A stretch of DNA of 38,912 nucleotides, taken from contig CAKPIS010000010.1 of the NCBI GenBank assembly GCA_934162425.1, positions 1 to 38,912 of the forward strand, read 5' to 3'. Made by a program: the position numbers and the translations under genes. This stretch comes from an uncultured Bacilli bacterium (GTDB taxonomy: Bacteria > Bacillota_I > Bacilli_A > RF39 > UBA660). Positions 14,932 through 24,245 of the stretch are shown piece after piece. The notes beneath the pieces were generated by a model. That model ran no database searches and was not told the DNA's origin. It saw only the letters and a program-made list of their open reading frames with translations. Within the stretch, counting starts at the first letter, position 1. Each line of letters opens with the position of its first letter.

Positions 14932-16166
14932 TATAGATAACTTATATCAACATTACCTTTTATTCCAGGAACACTACCTTTAGATGTATATTGCCACATA
15001 GAATAAGGAGCATCATATTTACAAGTCTTATTATACTCTGCAACCCAATCAACAAAAGCTTTAGATGTACTTCCAAGCCTATTCATCGCATACCATCTAT
15101 TAGAATAAACCTTTACTTTATAGTTATTATTCACATGATTAGATACACTATTTATATAGCTTGATACCATACTATCATATGTTTCTTTAGAAATATTATC
15201 AGATGACTTTCTTTTTGTATTCCAAGACTCTATATCATAATATATACCAAGTTTAGGATTTAAATCATATTTATCTATCATAGAATTAGTAAACTCAGCT
15301 TCTATTAAAGATTCACTACTATTAGTAGAATAACTAAATAAATATATACCATAAGGAATATTAAGTCTTTTAATTTCATTTATATTTCTTTCAAATAACT
15401 TATCCATTGTATTATAATAACCAACTCTAAGTATTACACCATAATACAAATCACTATTTACAAAACTATCAAAATCAATTATACCTTGATGATAACTAAT
15501 ATCTATTACTTTTACTTTAGTATCACCTAAATATGTACCAAGTGTGCTATAATACCTTTTCTTTTCTTCAATATTTGGTACTTTTTCTTCTTCACTAGGC
15601 TTTATTTCTTCTTTTATATCTTCTTTTTTCTCTTCTGTAGTATCAGTTTTTTCATCTTTTTCTTCTGTCTTTTCACTTACTATTTCATTATTACTAGTAG
15701 AGTCATCTTCTATTACATCACTCGTCTCAGTAGACATTAAACTTATGTCTTTACTATTACTGTTATCTTCTTCCTCTTTAGCATTTGAAATAATAACATC
15801 TTCTTGTTTTACATCATAACTATTTTTATCATCTAAATTATTACTATCATTACTTTCTATTTCATTATTATCTAAATTTTCTTTTTCTTCATCAGAAATA
15901 TTTTCTATAATATTATCTTCCCCTTCTACTACTTCTTCTATTATCTCTTCTTTTTCTTCCAAATTATTACTAGTATTATAACTTATTTTATCACCATCCA
16001 ATCCATCATCTACGTTGTAACTAATATCATCATCAGTTTTTACTTTAAAAGCATAATAACTTTTCTTTTGTATGTTTACCTTTTTACTAGTTGTATTTAT
16101 ATTTTCATTTTCTTTATTACAACCAAACAAAAAAATACACATAATAACAATAAATATCTTTTTCAA
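14928..16166 (-). CDS. GH25 lysozyme, lipoprotein with long acidic linker
   Basis: GH25 muramidases hydrolyse the MurNAc-GlcNAc bond of peptidoglycan. The product has 412 residues. It starts with a lipoprotein signal whose lipobox LFGC ends at Cys16, so it should be tethered to the outer face of the membrane. Residues about 45-205 are a low-complexity linker rich in Glu, Asp, Asn and Ser. The catalytic domain begins near 218 with VIDISYHQG (Asp222) and continues with YYDIESW (Asp311, Glu313). It ends with the MWQYTS and DISYLY motifs of the family. The start codon is TTG with a strong GGAAGGAGG. The role may be spore cortex, cell-wall turnover or attack on neighbours. Confidence 0.92.
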   Translation of the reverse strand: MKKIFIVIMCIFLFGCNKENENINTTSKKVNIQKKSYYAFKVKTDDDISYNVDDGLDGDKISYNTSNNLEEKEEIIEEVVEGEDNIIENISDEEKENLDNNEIESNDSNNLDDKNSYDVKQEDVIISNAKEEEDNSNSKDISLMSTETSDVIEDDSTSNNEIVSEKTEEKDEKTDTTEEKKEDIKEEIKPSEEEKVPNIEEKKRYYSTLGTYLGDTKVKVIDISYHQGIIDFDSFVNSDLYYGVILRVGYYNTMDKLFERNINEIKRLNIPYGIYLFSYSTNSSESLIEAEFTNSMIDKYDLNPKLGIYYDIESWNTKRKSSDNISKETYDSMVSSYINSVSNHVNNNYKVKVYSNRWYAMNRLGSTSKAFVDWVAEYNKTCKYDAPYSMWQYTSKGSVPGIKGNVDISYLY

Positions 16167-16227
16167 ATATTTTACCTCCTTCCAATCATATTATTAGATA
16201 CAAAAAAGATAAAACCCTCGTCTTTTT

Positions 16228-16257
16228 ATAAAAAAAATTCTGCAAATAAGCAGAATT
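16228..16257 (-). terminator. Terminator of pentapeptide-like gene A
   Basis: AATTCTGC and GCAGAATT form an eight-pair stem with a six-base loop, followed by a run of T on the minus strand. The same hairpin is duplicated after gene B. Confidence 0.85.
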
Positions 16258-16259
16258 AA

Positions 16260-17255
16260 TTACTTAATAAGTTTCTTTATGCTTTCTTTTACTCTTTCAT
16301 ATGAATCTATATATCTAGCATTAGAACCATCTAATGATGTTTCATCGTTCATTTTAACATTATCAAATGAACCAGTAAATTCTACACCAGAACATACTGT
16401 TCCCCAAAGATTTTTATCATATATTGTTTGTGGATCTATCATTGCTCCTTTTGAACCTGTAAAATCTGCTCCAGATATCATAATCCTATCAAATGGACCA
16501 ATGAATTCCACATTAGCACATTCTGTTCCTTTTAGGTCATTATCATATATTGTCTGAGGATTTATTACAGCTCCTTTAGATCCTGTAAAATCTGCTCCAG
16601 ATATCATAGTCCTATCAAATAATCCAATAAATTCTACATCAGTACATCTTGTTCCTCTTAGATTCTTTTTGTATATAGTTTGTGGATCTATCATTGCTCC
16701 TTTTGAACCTGTAAAATCTGCTCCAGATATCTTAGCATCATCAAATGGACCAATAAATTCTACATCAGTACATTTTGTTCTTTCTAAATCTTTAACAAAT
16801 ATAGTCTGTGGGTTTATTTTTGCTCCTTTTGAGCCCGTAAAATTTGCTCCAGATATGTTAACTCCATCAAAAAGTCCTATAAATTTAACACCTTGACATA
16901 TAGCATTTGATAAGTTCTTTGCATATATAGTTTGTGGATTTATGCTTATTCCTATTCCTTTAACATCACCAAAATCAAATCCTATACATTTAAAATCACT
17001 AAAATCAACACCATCAAAATCCAGCTTTTCCATAATTTCTTTACGTTCAAATTTATTATAAAAATATTTATATAACATATATTCACAATTTTTATAATAA
17101 TCAAATATAATCCTATTTAGTAGTTTTTTTGAGCAATCTAAATTTGATAATTTTAATCTTTTACCAGATGAACTATCTATATTACTAGCTGTATCAACAA
17201 TTAATTTTCTTATATCATTAACCTCTTCAAATGACAATTCTTTTTTTCCTTCCAT
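16260..17255 (-). CDS. Pentapeptide-like repeat protein A (331 aa)
   Basis: Residues 1-104 are a unique N-terminal region with the helical LSFEEVNDIRKLIV and RLKLSNLDCSK segments. From residue 105 there are five 42-residue units, each reading about INPQTIY, NL-x-x-T-x-C, VEFIGPFD, then ISGADFTGSKGA. Runs such as ISGADF-TGSKGA and the C-x-x-V-x-F pattern resemble pentapeptide-repeat beta helices with an insertion. A short helical C-terminus ends VKESIKKLIK. There is no signal peptide. The ribosome binding site is TGGAGG, with a promoter at 17338-17366. The function is unknown; pentapeptide proteins include gyrase protectors and effectors. Confidence 0.85.
   Translation of the reverse strand: MEGKKELSFEEVNDIRKLIVDTASNIDSSSGKRLKLSNLDCSKKLLNRIIFDYYKNCEYMLYKYFYNKFERKEIMEKLDFDGVDFSDFKCIGFDFGDVKGIGISINPQTIYAKNLSNAICQGVKFIGLFDGVNISGANFTGSKGAKINPQTIFVKDLERTKCTDVEFIGPFDDAKISGADFTGSKGAMIDPQTIYKKNLRGTRCTDVEFIGLFDRTMISGADFTGSKGAVINPQTIYDNDLKGTECANVEFIGPFDRIMISGADFTGSKGAMIDPQTIYDKNLWGTVCSGVEFTGSFDNVKMNDETSLDGSNARYIDSYERVKESIKKLIK
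16350..16943 (-). repeat. Five 126-bp coding repeats in gene A
   Basis: Five 42-codon units in phase, the last one truncated. Large parts are nearly identical to the array in gene B. Confidence 0.85.
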
Positions 17256-17337
17256 TAATAGACCTCCATATCATTTTCTTATATCTTTTATCATTACATT
17301 TTATTTAAAATAAATATCATACTCTATTACTAAATAA

Positions 17338-17366
17338 ATTATAACAAACATTTATTTGTATTTCAA
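17338..17366 (-). promoter_or_regulatory. Promoter of pentapeptide-like gene A
   Basis: A -35 TTGAAA, a 17-base spacer and a -10 TATAAT, with TGT before the -10 (extended). The rest of the gap between genes A and B (17256-17537) holds the inverted repeat at 17378-17399, the gene B terminator and nothing else that I recognise. Confidence 0.8.
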
Positions 17367-17377
17367 TATTTTTATTA

Positions 17378-17399
17378 TTCTAGTTTCATAAAACTAGAA
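17378..17399. repeat. Perfect inverted repeat upstream of the gene A promoter
   Basis: TTCTAGTTT and AAACTAGAA are separated by four bases. It lies 12 bases upstream of the -35. It may be an operator or an old terminator stem, but no T-run fits well. Confidence 0.5.
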
Positions 17400-17508
17400 A
17401 AATTATGCTTAATATTACTAATCAGCTGATAGCTTCTATATCAAATTCCTAATATTAATAGCAATATTTTGTTTTAACATAATAATTTATTTTTACTTAC
17501 CATTTAAA

Positions 17509-17535
17509 ATAAAAATTCTGCAAATAAGCAGAATT
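17509..17535 (-). terminator. Terminator of pentapeptide-like gene B
   Basis: It has the same eight-pair AATTCTGC/GCAGAATT stem as after gene A, followed by a shorter T tract. Confidence 0.8.
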
Positions 17536-17537
17536 AA

Positions 17538-18392
17538 TTACTTAATAAGTTTCTTTATGCTTTCTTTTACTCTTTCGAATGAGTCTATATATCTAGCATT
17601 AGAACCATCTAATGATGTTTCATCGTTCATTTTAACATTATCAAATGAACCAGTAAATTCTACACCAGAACATACTGTTCCCCAAAGATTTTTATTACGT
17701 ATTGTTTGGGGATTTATTCTTGCTCCTTTTGATCCTGTAAAATCTGTACAACATAAATTAACTCCATCAAATGAACCAGTAAATTCAACATCTGAACACA
17801 CAGTACTATATAAGTCCTTTGCATATATTGTCTGCGGATTTATCTTTGCTCCTTTTGAGCCCGTAAAATTTGCTTCAGATATCTTAGCATCATCAAATGG
17901 ACCAATAAATTCTACATCAGTACATTTTGTTCTTTCTAAATCTTTAACAAATATAGTCTGTGGGTTTATTTTTGCTCCTTTTGAGCCCGTAAAATTTGCT
18001 CCAGATATGTTAACTCCATCAAAAGGTCCTACAAATTTAACACCTTGACATATAGCATTTGATAAGTTCTTTGCATATATAGTTTGTGGATTTATTCTTA
18101 CTCCTTTTGAGCCCGTAAAATCTGTTCCAGATATGTTAACACCATCAAAAGAAACTCCATCAAAATCTATTCTTGATTTCAATCTAAAAAGTACATGGAA
18201 AATACATTTGCCGTTATAAATTGAACGATCAAATATAATCCTATCTAATGATTCTTTAGAACAATCTAAATCTGATAATTTTAACCTTTTACCAGATGCT
18301 CTATCTATATCCATAGCAGTATTAACAATTAAATTTCTTATATTTTTAACTTCTTCACTAGGTAACTCTCTTTTAACAATAATTTCTTTCAT
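17538..18392 (-). CDS. Pentapeptide-like repeat protein B (284 aa)
   Basis: A paralogue of the downstream gene A. It has an N-terminal helical region with EVKNIRNLIV and RLKLSDLDCSK, four 42-residue units from about residue 100, and the same C-terminus (VKESIKKLIK). It lacks one unit relative to A. The start is placed at ATG 18392 because GGAGG lies eight bases upstream; the ATG at 18407 is fused to that Shine-Dalgarno. Long stretches are identical in DNA to gene A, so the pair is recently duplicated or converted. Function is unknown. Confidence 0.85.
   Translation of the reverse strand: MKEIIVKRELPSEEVKNIRNLIVNTAMDIDRASGKRLKLSDLDCSKESLDRIIFDRSIYNGKCIFHVLFRLKSRIDFDGVSFDGVNISGTDFTGSKGVRINPQTIYAKNLSNAICQGVKFVGPFDGVNISGANFTGSKGAKINPQTIFVKDLERTKCTDVEFIGPFDDAKISEANFTGSKGAKINPQTIYAKDLYSTVCSDVEFTGSFDGVNLCCTDFTGSKGARINPQTIRNKNLWGTVCSGVEFTGSFDNVKMNDETSLDGSNARYIDSFERVKESIKKLIK
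17628..18095 (-). repeat. Four 126-bp coding repeats in gene B
   Basis: Four 42-codon units, the last one truncated, in the same phase as in gene A. Confidence 0.85.
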
Positions 18393-18442
18393 CTTATTTG
18401 CCTCCATTCATTTTAGTATATGCTCTTTCATTTATGACGCTT

Positions 18443-18471
18443 ATGGTAACATAGTTTGTTTATTTAGTCAA
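18443..18471 (-). promoter_or_regulatory. Promoter of pentapeptide-like gene B
   Basis: A -35 TTGACT, a 17-base spacer and a -10 TACCAT, with TGT before the -10. The -35 lies directly beside the T tract of the uvrC terminator. Confidence 0.65.
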
Positions 18472-18472
18472 G

Positions 18473-18495
18473 AAAAAAGGACTAAATACTTAGTC
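18473..18495 (-). terminator. uvrC operon terminator
   Basis: GACTAA and TTAGTC pair around a four-base loop and a T-run follows. The stem includes the uvrC stop codon. Confidence 0.75.
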
Positions 18496-20256
18496 ACTTT
18501 TATAATTCTTTAAAAATGAAATTAGATTACTTGCAGCATCACTAGGAAGTATTTCTTCTAATTCTTCTTTTGTTAAGCTTTTTAATGCTGTAATTGTTTT
18601 ATATTTCTTAAGTAATTCTTTCTTTCTTTTTTCTCCTATTTTTGGTACATTATCTAAAATACTAGAAAGTGATCCCCTACTTCTTATTTCTTTATGATAA
18701 TTTATAGTAAATCTATGTACTTCATCTTGCATTCTAGTTAAGTAATGAAATAAATCAGAAGTATTATCTATTAAATATTCTTTATCATTATATATAAGAG
18801 CTGTTGTTTTATGTTTATCATTTTTTTTAAGTCCAACAATTGGTATATCTAAATATAAACTATTAATTATTTCTTTAGCAGCATTAATTTGTACTATACC
18901 ACCATCTACTATTATTAGATCTGGTTTTTCTAACTTTTCATGTAATACTTTAAAATATCTTCTATATATAACTTCCTTCATCATGTGATAATCATCTTTT
19001 ACTTCACTTACTATTTTATATTTACGATATTCTTTCTTATCTGGTTTACCATTTTTAAATACTACCATACCACTTACACTAAATGTACCAAAAAGATGTG
19101 CATTATCAAATATTTCTATTCTACTTAAATTATCTATGTTTAGTAATTTACCAAGTTCTTCATTAGCATTAAATGTTCTTTTTTCATCTCTTTTAATAAG
19201 TTCAAATTTTTCATCTAATACTATCTTAGCATTTTCTTCTGCCATTAAAACTAGTTTTTTCTTTATACCTTTTTCTGGAATAATAAACTTAGTATTAAGT
19301 GCATTAGATAATAAATTAGTATCAAAATCCTCTCCTACTAATACTTCTTTAGGTACACTATTTTTATCATAAAAACTAATTACAAAAGAAGATAAAGTTT
19401 CTTTTACATCATCTACTAATGCAAATACTTCTTTTTCTCTCATATTTATTCTACCATCTATTAAATGAAGTACTTGAAATGATATATAATCATTTTTAAC
19501 ATAATAATTTATTACATCACGATTTATATTATCATTTAAGCTTATCTTTTGTTTTTCTAATACTTTATCTATGTATTCAAGCATTTCTTTATATTCTATA
19601 GCAACTTCAAAATTAAGTTTATCTGATGCTTCTTTCATTAAGTTTTCTATTTTTTTTCTAACTGTTAAATAATTTCCTTTTAAAAATGACGTTACTTCAC
19701 TTATCATTTCATTTATTCTTTCCTTAGATACTTTATTTTCACAGTATCCAAGGCACTGCCCTATCTGATAGTATAAGCACACTTTTTTTCCCATAGTATG
19801 GCACTTTCTAAAAGGATATATTCTATTTAATAGTTCTACAGTTTTTCTAGCTGCATTACTATTAGGATATGGTCCAAATAACCTTCCTTTATGATTTTTA
19901 AGTTTTCTAGGTCTTGATATAATAAGTCTTGGATATTTATCATTTGTTATTTCTATATATGGATAAGACTTATTATCTTTAAGCATTATATTATATTTTG
20001 GAGAATATTTTTTAATTAAATTTATTTCTAAAAGAAGAGATTCTACTTCACTTTCTGTTACTATGTATTCAAAATTTACTATATTAGATACTAAGGCTTT
20101 AGTCTTACCAGTATGTTCTCTATTAAAATAAGAAGATACTCTTCTCTTTAAATTTTTAGCTTTACCAACATAAATAACTTTGTTATTTTTATCAAGCATT
20201 AAATAACAACCTGGTTCTTTAGTTAGTAAAGCTAATTTTTCTTTTATTAAATCCAT
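18490..20256 (-). CDS. uvrC: Excinuclease ABC subunit C
   Basis: UvrC makes both incisions in nucleotide excision repair. The product has 588 residues. The GIY-YIG nuclease is at the N-terminus (GCYLMLDKNNKVIYVGKAKNLKRR at about 16-39). A UVR domain lies in the middle, then an RNase H-like C-terminal nuclease (EIFDNAHLFG, IVDGGIVQ) and a terminal helix-hairpin-helix (VPKIGEKRKKELL). The Shine-Dalgarno is weak, and it follows nusB by eight bases, so translation may depend on coupling. It is the last gene of mutS-unknown-nusB-uvrC. Confidence 0.97.
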   Translation of the reverse strand: MDLIKEKLALLTKEPGCYLMLDKNNKVIYVGKAKNLKRRVSSYFNREHTGKTKALVSNIVNFEYIVTESEVESLLLEINLIKKYSPKYNIMLKDNKSYPYIEITNDKYPRLIISRPRKLKNHKGRLFGPYPNSNAARKTVELLNRIYPFRKCHTMGKKVCLYYQIGQCLGYCENKVSKERINEMISEVTSFLKGNYLTVRKKIENLMKEASDKLNFEVAIEYKEMLEYIDKVLEKQKISLNDNINRDVINYYVKNDYISFQVLHLIDGRINMREKEVFALVDDVKETLSSFVISFYDKNSVPKEVLVGEDFDTNLLSNALNTKFIIPEKGIKKKLVLMAEENAKIVLDEKFELIKRDEKRTFNANEELGKLLNIDNLSRIEIFDNAHLFGTFSVSGMVVFKNGKPDKKEYRKYKIVSEVKDDYHMMKEVIYRRYFKVLHEKLEKPDLIIVDGGIVQINAAKEIINSLYLDIPIVGLKKNDKHKTTALIYNDKEYLIDNTSDLFHYLTRMQDEVHRFTINYHKEIRSRGSLSSILDNVPKIGEKRKKELLKKYKTITALKSLTKEELEEILPSDAASNLISFLKNYKSD

Positions 20257-20264
20257 TTTATTTT

Positions 20265-20660
20265 CTACTTTTCTTCATGATAAACTTTATCCAATACACC
20301 ATTTATCATATTCTTAACTTTATCATCTGAGTACTTTTTAGATAATTCTACAGCCTCATTAATTGCTACTACTTCTGGAGTATTAGTATATAAAAGTTCA
20401 TATATTCCCATAGATAAAATAGCTCTATCTGTTAAACCTAGTCTATCAAATGTCCAATCCTTAAGATATTTATTTGCAATATTTACAATGTTTTCTTTGT
20501 TATCTAATACACCTGTTACGGTTTCTTTTACAAAGTCATTATCTATTTCTAAATTATCTTTTATTACATCATTTAAGTTATATTCTATTTTACTATTTTG
20601 ATACATAAATACTTGATATAAAATAGTCATTATAACACTTCTAGCTTCATTTCTATTCAT
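20265..20660 (-). CDS. nusB: Transcription antitermination protein NusB
   Basis: NusB binds boxA RNA with S10 in rRNA antitermination. The product has 131 residues from ATG 20660, which AAGAGGTG precedes. It is all helical, with the family features NRNEARSVIMTILYQ at the N-terminus and the WTFDRLGLTDRAILSMGIYELL and INEAVELSKKY blocks near the C-terminus. It overlaps the end of the unknown gene upstream in its Shine-Dalgarno region. Finding it between mutS and uvrC is an unusual arrangement. Confidence 0.95.
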   Translation of the reverse strand: MNRNEARSVIMTILYQVFMYQNSKIEYNLNDVIKDNLEIDNDFVKETVTGVLDNKENIVNIANKYLKDWTFDRLGLTDRAILSMGIYELLYTNTPEVVAINEAVELSKKYSDDKVKNMINGVLDKVYHEEK

Positions 20661-20670
20661 AAAACACCTC

Positions 20671-21525
20671 TTAACCAATATTAAATTTCTTCATTAATTT
20701 ACTTCTTAATTCATCTGTTGTTATTAAAGCACAAAAAGCTAAATAGTTTTGATCAACTTTAGTAAATGTTTCATTAAGCATTATCTGATATTTATCAAGT
20801 AAGCTTTTTTCACCTGGATTAACATTATTCATAACCCTTCTATTTATATACATAATAGTTAATTTATCTAATACTTCTACTAATAATTTAGAATTACTAT
20901 CTTTTATATTTTCATCTATTACTTTATCAAAACCATTAAAAAACATATCTTTTACTAATTTATTTTCATTTATTTTTAAACTTATAAATAATTGCTTTGC
21001 AAGTGATATAGTTAAATTATAATTATAATAACCAGATCTTATGTTTATTATATCATTATTTATCTTTTCTTCACTTAGCTTTGGCATGATTATTCTACTT
21101 TCATTTACATCCATATTATATACTTTTTCTGCAACCATATTACATATTGCACTTGAAAGACCTATATGAGAATTCTCAGCATTAAAAATAACTTCAGTTA
21201 CTGCTTTATAAAAATTAATTTGATAAAACATAAAATTATTATATTTTAATCTATCAGATATATATAAAACACCAGCATTTAATAAATAATAATCCATTTT
21301 ATTAACATTATTATAATTAAGTACTATAATTTTAACTTTGCTTGCAAACTTATCCATCATTAAAGTTAAGTCTTTAGGTTCTAAAAAACCTAAATTTAAA
21401 CATGCTATAAAGTATTTTCTAAGCAAATTAAATTCATCACCTGGATATTTACATCCATTTTTATTCATAGATTCTTCAACTACTAACTTTATTGGTACTT
21501 TTATTTCATTCTTTTCTTCTTCCAT
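20671..21525 (-). CDS. Uncharacterised protein between mutS and nusB
   Basis: The product has 284 residues and no family that I recognise. It has no signal peptide or transmembrane helix and looks largely helical. A central part (FYKAVTEVIFNAE, AEKVYNMDVNE, SGYYNYNLTISLAKQLF) has the rhythm of metallopeptidase-like helices, but no HExxH is present, so no catalysis is claimed. The ribosome binding site is GGGTGAT. It sits 20 bases after mutS and its stop lies in the nusB leader, so it is part of the repair operon. Confidence 0.8.
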   Translation of the reverse strand: MEEEKNEIKVPIKLVVEESMNKNGCKYPGDEFNLLRKYFIACLNLGFLEPKDLTLMMDKFASKVKIIVLNYNNVNKMDYYLLNAGVLYISDRLKYNNFMFYQINFYKAVTEVIFNAENSHIGLSSAICNMVAEKVYNMDVNESRIIMPKLSEEKINNDIINIRSGYYNYNLTISLAKQLFISLKINENKLVKDMFFNGFDKVIDENIKDSNSKLLVEVLDKLTIMYINRRVMNNVNPGEKSLLDKYQIMLNETFTKVDQNYLAFCALITTDELRSKLMKKFNIG

Positions 21526-21545
21526 ACTAAAATATCACCCAACCT

Positions 21546-24107
21546 TTACTTTTTATTCAATGTATTTTTTAATTCATATAAAATATTAAGAGCCTCTATT
21601 GGAGTTATCTCAAGAGGATTAATAGAGTCCAACTTCTTTTTTATTATATCATACTTTTCATCTGTTTGACTATTATTATCAAAATCCATAGATATTTGAC
21701 TTACGGTTTCTTTTTTATTATTTTCTCTTGCTTTCTCTTCATAAGTCTTAAGTATTTCATCTGCCCTTTTTATTAAACTATCAGGAAGATTAGCTAACTT
21801 AGCTACATGTATACCATAACTTTTATCTACGCTTCCTTCTTTTATTTTATGTAAAAACGTTATATTACCATTTTCTTCTAAAGCTGCAACATGCACATTT
21901 TTAATATGCTTCTTTTCTTTTTGTAATGAAGTTAACTCATGATAATGCGTAGAAAAAAGAGTAATAGCTTTTATATTATCATGTATATATTCTATTATAG
22001 CTCTAGCTAAACTCATACCATCATATGTAGCTGTACCACGTCCTAATTCATCAAATAATATTAAACTATGTTCTGTTGCACCTTCTATTGCACGATTAGC
22101 TTCCATCATCTCAACCATAAATGTTGATGATCCAGACACTAAATCATCTGATGCACCAATACGGGTAAATATTTTATCAAAAACTGGAAGCGTTGCACTT
22201 TCTGCAGGTACAAAACATCCTATTTGAGCCATTATAACAATGCAAGCCATCTGTCTCATATAAGTTGATTTACCCGCCATGTTAGGTCCTGTTATAAGTT
22301 GAAGTGTTGTTCCACAATTAAATATAATATCATTGCTAACATATTCACCCTTAAGTACTTTTTCAACAACAGGATGTCTACCTTCCTTTATATCTACTTC
22401 TTTTTTCAAAGTCAAAATAGGTCTTGTATATTTATTTTCTTCACTAACAGATGAAAAAGCTTGCATAACATCTAATAAAGCTATTTTTTTAGCATTATCT
22501 TGAAGTATAGGTATTAATTTCTTAACTTCATCTCTTACAGTGCAAAAAAGCTCATATTCTAAATTTATTATCTTTTCTTCTGCACCTAATATTAAAGACT
22601 CTTTTTCTTTTAAAACAGGTGTTATAAATCTTTCACAATTTGCTAAAGTCTGTTTTCTTTCATATCCAAATTCTTCAGTAACCTGCTTACTATTTCCTTT
22701 AGATACTTCTATATAATAACCAAATATACGATTATAACCAACTTTTAAATTCTTAATATTAGTTCTTTTTCTCTCTTCTTCTTCTAACTTAGCTATAAAG
22801 TCTTTACCACCACGTCTAGCTTCTTTTAATTCATCTAAATCTTTATTAAAGTTTTCTTTTATTAAGTAACCTTCTTTTAATCCTATAGGAGGATTTTCAT
22901 ATATACTTTTATCTAGATAATTATATAAATCCTCTAGAGGATCAATTACTAAATTAAACTTAAGTTCTTCTATTATTTCTTTTATTCTAGGTAAAACTTT
23001 TAATGATGCTTTAAGCTGAAGCAAATCTCTAGCATTAGCATTACCAAAAGATATTCTACCTGCTAATCTTTCTAAGTCATACACTTCTTTTAGCAACTCT
23101 TTTAATTCATCTTTTAATATAAACTCTTCATTTAATTTAGATACCATGTCATATCTATTTTCTATTTTATCTTTATCAACTAATGGATTTTCTATCATAC
23201 TTTTAAGCATTCTAGATCCAATTGCAGTTTTAGTCTTATCAAGTAACCATAATAGAGAATATGTACGTTCCTTAGTTCTTAAATTTTCTGTTAACTCTAA
23301 ATTTCTTTTTGTATTACAATCCATCTTAAGATAAGTATTATAATCTTTTTTAATAACTTTTTGTAAATGTTCTAAGCTTCTTTTTTGACCATTATTTAAG
23401 TAATTTAAAAGTAAACAAATAGAACTTAATAACCTAACATCTACTATATCTTCATATAATTTTTTATATTCTTCTATTTCTTCTATATTATTTTCATGAG
23501 AAATAATTATTCCATTTTCATCTTTTAGAGCTGATAGTACTTTTGGATCAATAGAATCATATAATACTAATTCTTTTATATTATCATTTAATATTTCATT
23601 TACTATTTTATTATTATCATCATCTATTAATAAAGAGTAAAATTCCCCCGTTGATAAATCAAGATAAGCAAGTGAATATTCATCATTTAATTTTCTTAAA
23701 GCCCCTATAAAATTATTTGTTTTAGCATCTAACATTTCATCTGTCATAACAGTTCCTTTAGATACTACTCTAATAACTTCTCTTTTAACAATTCCTTTAG
23801 CATCCTTTGGATCTTCTACTTGTTCACAAATAGCTACTTTATAACCACTATCAACTAATTTTTCTAGATATATATTAGCAGCATGATGAGGAATTCCACA
23901 CATTGGAATACGTTCTTTTAATCCAGCATTTTTACCAGTTAAAGTAAGTTCTAAAACTCTAGATATTTCATATGCATCTTCAAAAAACATTTCATAAAAG
24001 TCACCTATTCTATAAAAAAGTATAACATCTTGATAATTATCCTTAACTTCCATATACTGTCTCATCATAGGACTTAATAATTCTCTATTTACTTCACTTC
24101 TTTTCAC
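21546..24107 (-). CDS. mutS: DNA mismatch repair protein MutS
   Basis: MutS recognises mismatches and recruits MutL. The product has 853 residues, the usual length for MutS1. The N-terminal mismatch-binding part has the Phe-x-Glu motif in DFYEMFFEDA near 40. The ATPase has Walker A GPNMAGKST, Walker B LILFDELGRGT and the STHYHE switch. The start is GTG 24107 with AGGTGG five bases before; an upstream GTG lies inside the Shine-Dalgarno. It is the first gene of the unit mutS, unknown, nusB, uvrC. Confidence 0.97.
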   Translation of the reverse strand: MKRSEVNRELLSPMMRQYMEVKDNYQDVILFYRIGDFYEMFFEDAYEISRVLELTLTGKNAGLKERIPMCGIPHHAANIYLEKLVDSGYKVAICEQVEDPKDAKGIVKREVIRVVSKGTVMTDEMLDAKTNNFIGALRKLNDEYSLAYLDLSTGEFYSLLIDDDNNKIVNEILNDNIKELVLYDSIDPKVLSALKDENGIIISHENNIEEIEEYKKLYEDIVDVRLLSSICLLLNYLNNGQKRSLEHLQKVIKKDYNTYLKMDCNTKRNLELTENLRTKERTYSLLWLLDKTKTAIGSRMLKSMIENPLVDKDKIENRYDMVSKLNEEFILKDELKELLKEVYDLERLAGRISFGNANARDLLQLKASLKVLPRIKEIIEELKFNLVIDPLEDLYNYLDKSIYENPPIGLKEGYLIKENFNKDLDELKEARRGGKDFIAKLEEEERKRTNIKNLKVGYNRIFGYYIEVSKGNSKQVTEEFGYERKQTLANCERFITPVLKEKESLILGAEEKIINLEYELFCTVRDEVKKLIPILQDNAKKIALLDVMQAFSSVSEENKYTRPILTLKKEVDIKEGRHPVVEKVLKGEYVSNDIIFNCGTTLQLITGPNMAGKSTYMRQMACIVIMAQIGCFVPAESATLPVFDKIFTRIGASDDLVSGSSTFMVEMMEANRAIEGATEHSLILFDELGRGTATYDGMSLARAIIEYIHDNIKAITLFSTHYHELTSLQKEKKHIKNVHVAALEENGNITFLHKIKEGSVDKSYGIHVAKLANLPDSLIKRADEILKTYEEKARENNKKETVSQISMDFDNNSQTDEKYDIIKKKLDSINPLEITPIEALNILYELKNTLNKK

Positions 24108-24126
24108 AATAACCACCTATCTATAA

Positions 24127-24132
24127 ATTATA
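24127..24132 (-). promoter_or_regulatory. Probable -10 of the mutS operon
   Basis: TATAAT lies about 20 bases before the mutS start and just after the preceding terminator. A good -35 is not visible. Confidence 0.45.
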
Positions 24133-24141
24133 TAACAAAAC

Positions 24142-24170
24142 ATGAAAAAAAGCTACCAAATGTAGCCTTA
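24142..24170 (-). terminator. Terminator of the WYL-linked operon
   Basis: AAGGCTAC and GTAGCTTT pair around a five-base loop, followed by seven T on the minus strand. It separates the operon from mutS. Confidence 0.8.
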
Positions 24171-24245
24171 AATACATTTTATTTTTATACTGTTATAATT
24201 GATTATTTATATGTTTTTTTCTTAATTTCTTGCTTAAATAATTAA

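Noticed and set aside
16279..18048. Plus-strand frames opposite the pentapeptide-like genes
   Set aside because: They arise from codon bias in the 126-bp repeats and lack start signals. The minus-strand frames have promoters, ribosome binding sites and terminators.
20671..21525. Metallopeptidase assignment for the gene between mutS and nusB
   Set aside because: The helix rhythm is suggestive, but there is no HExxH or other metal motif.
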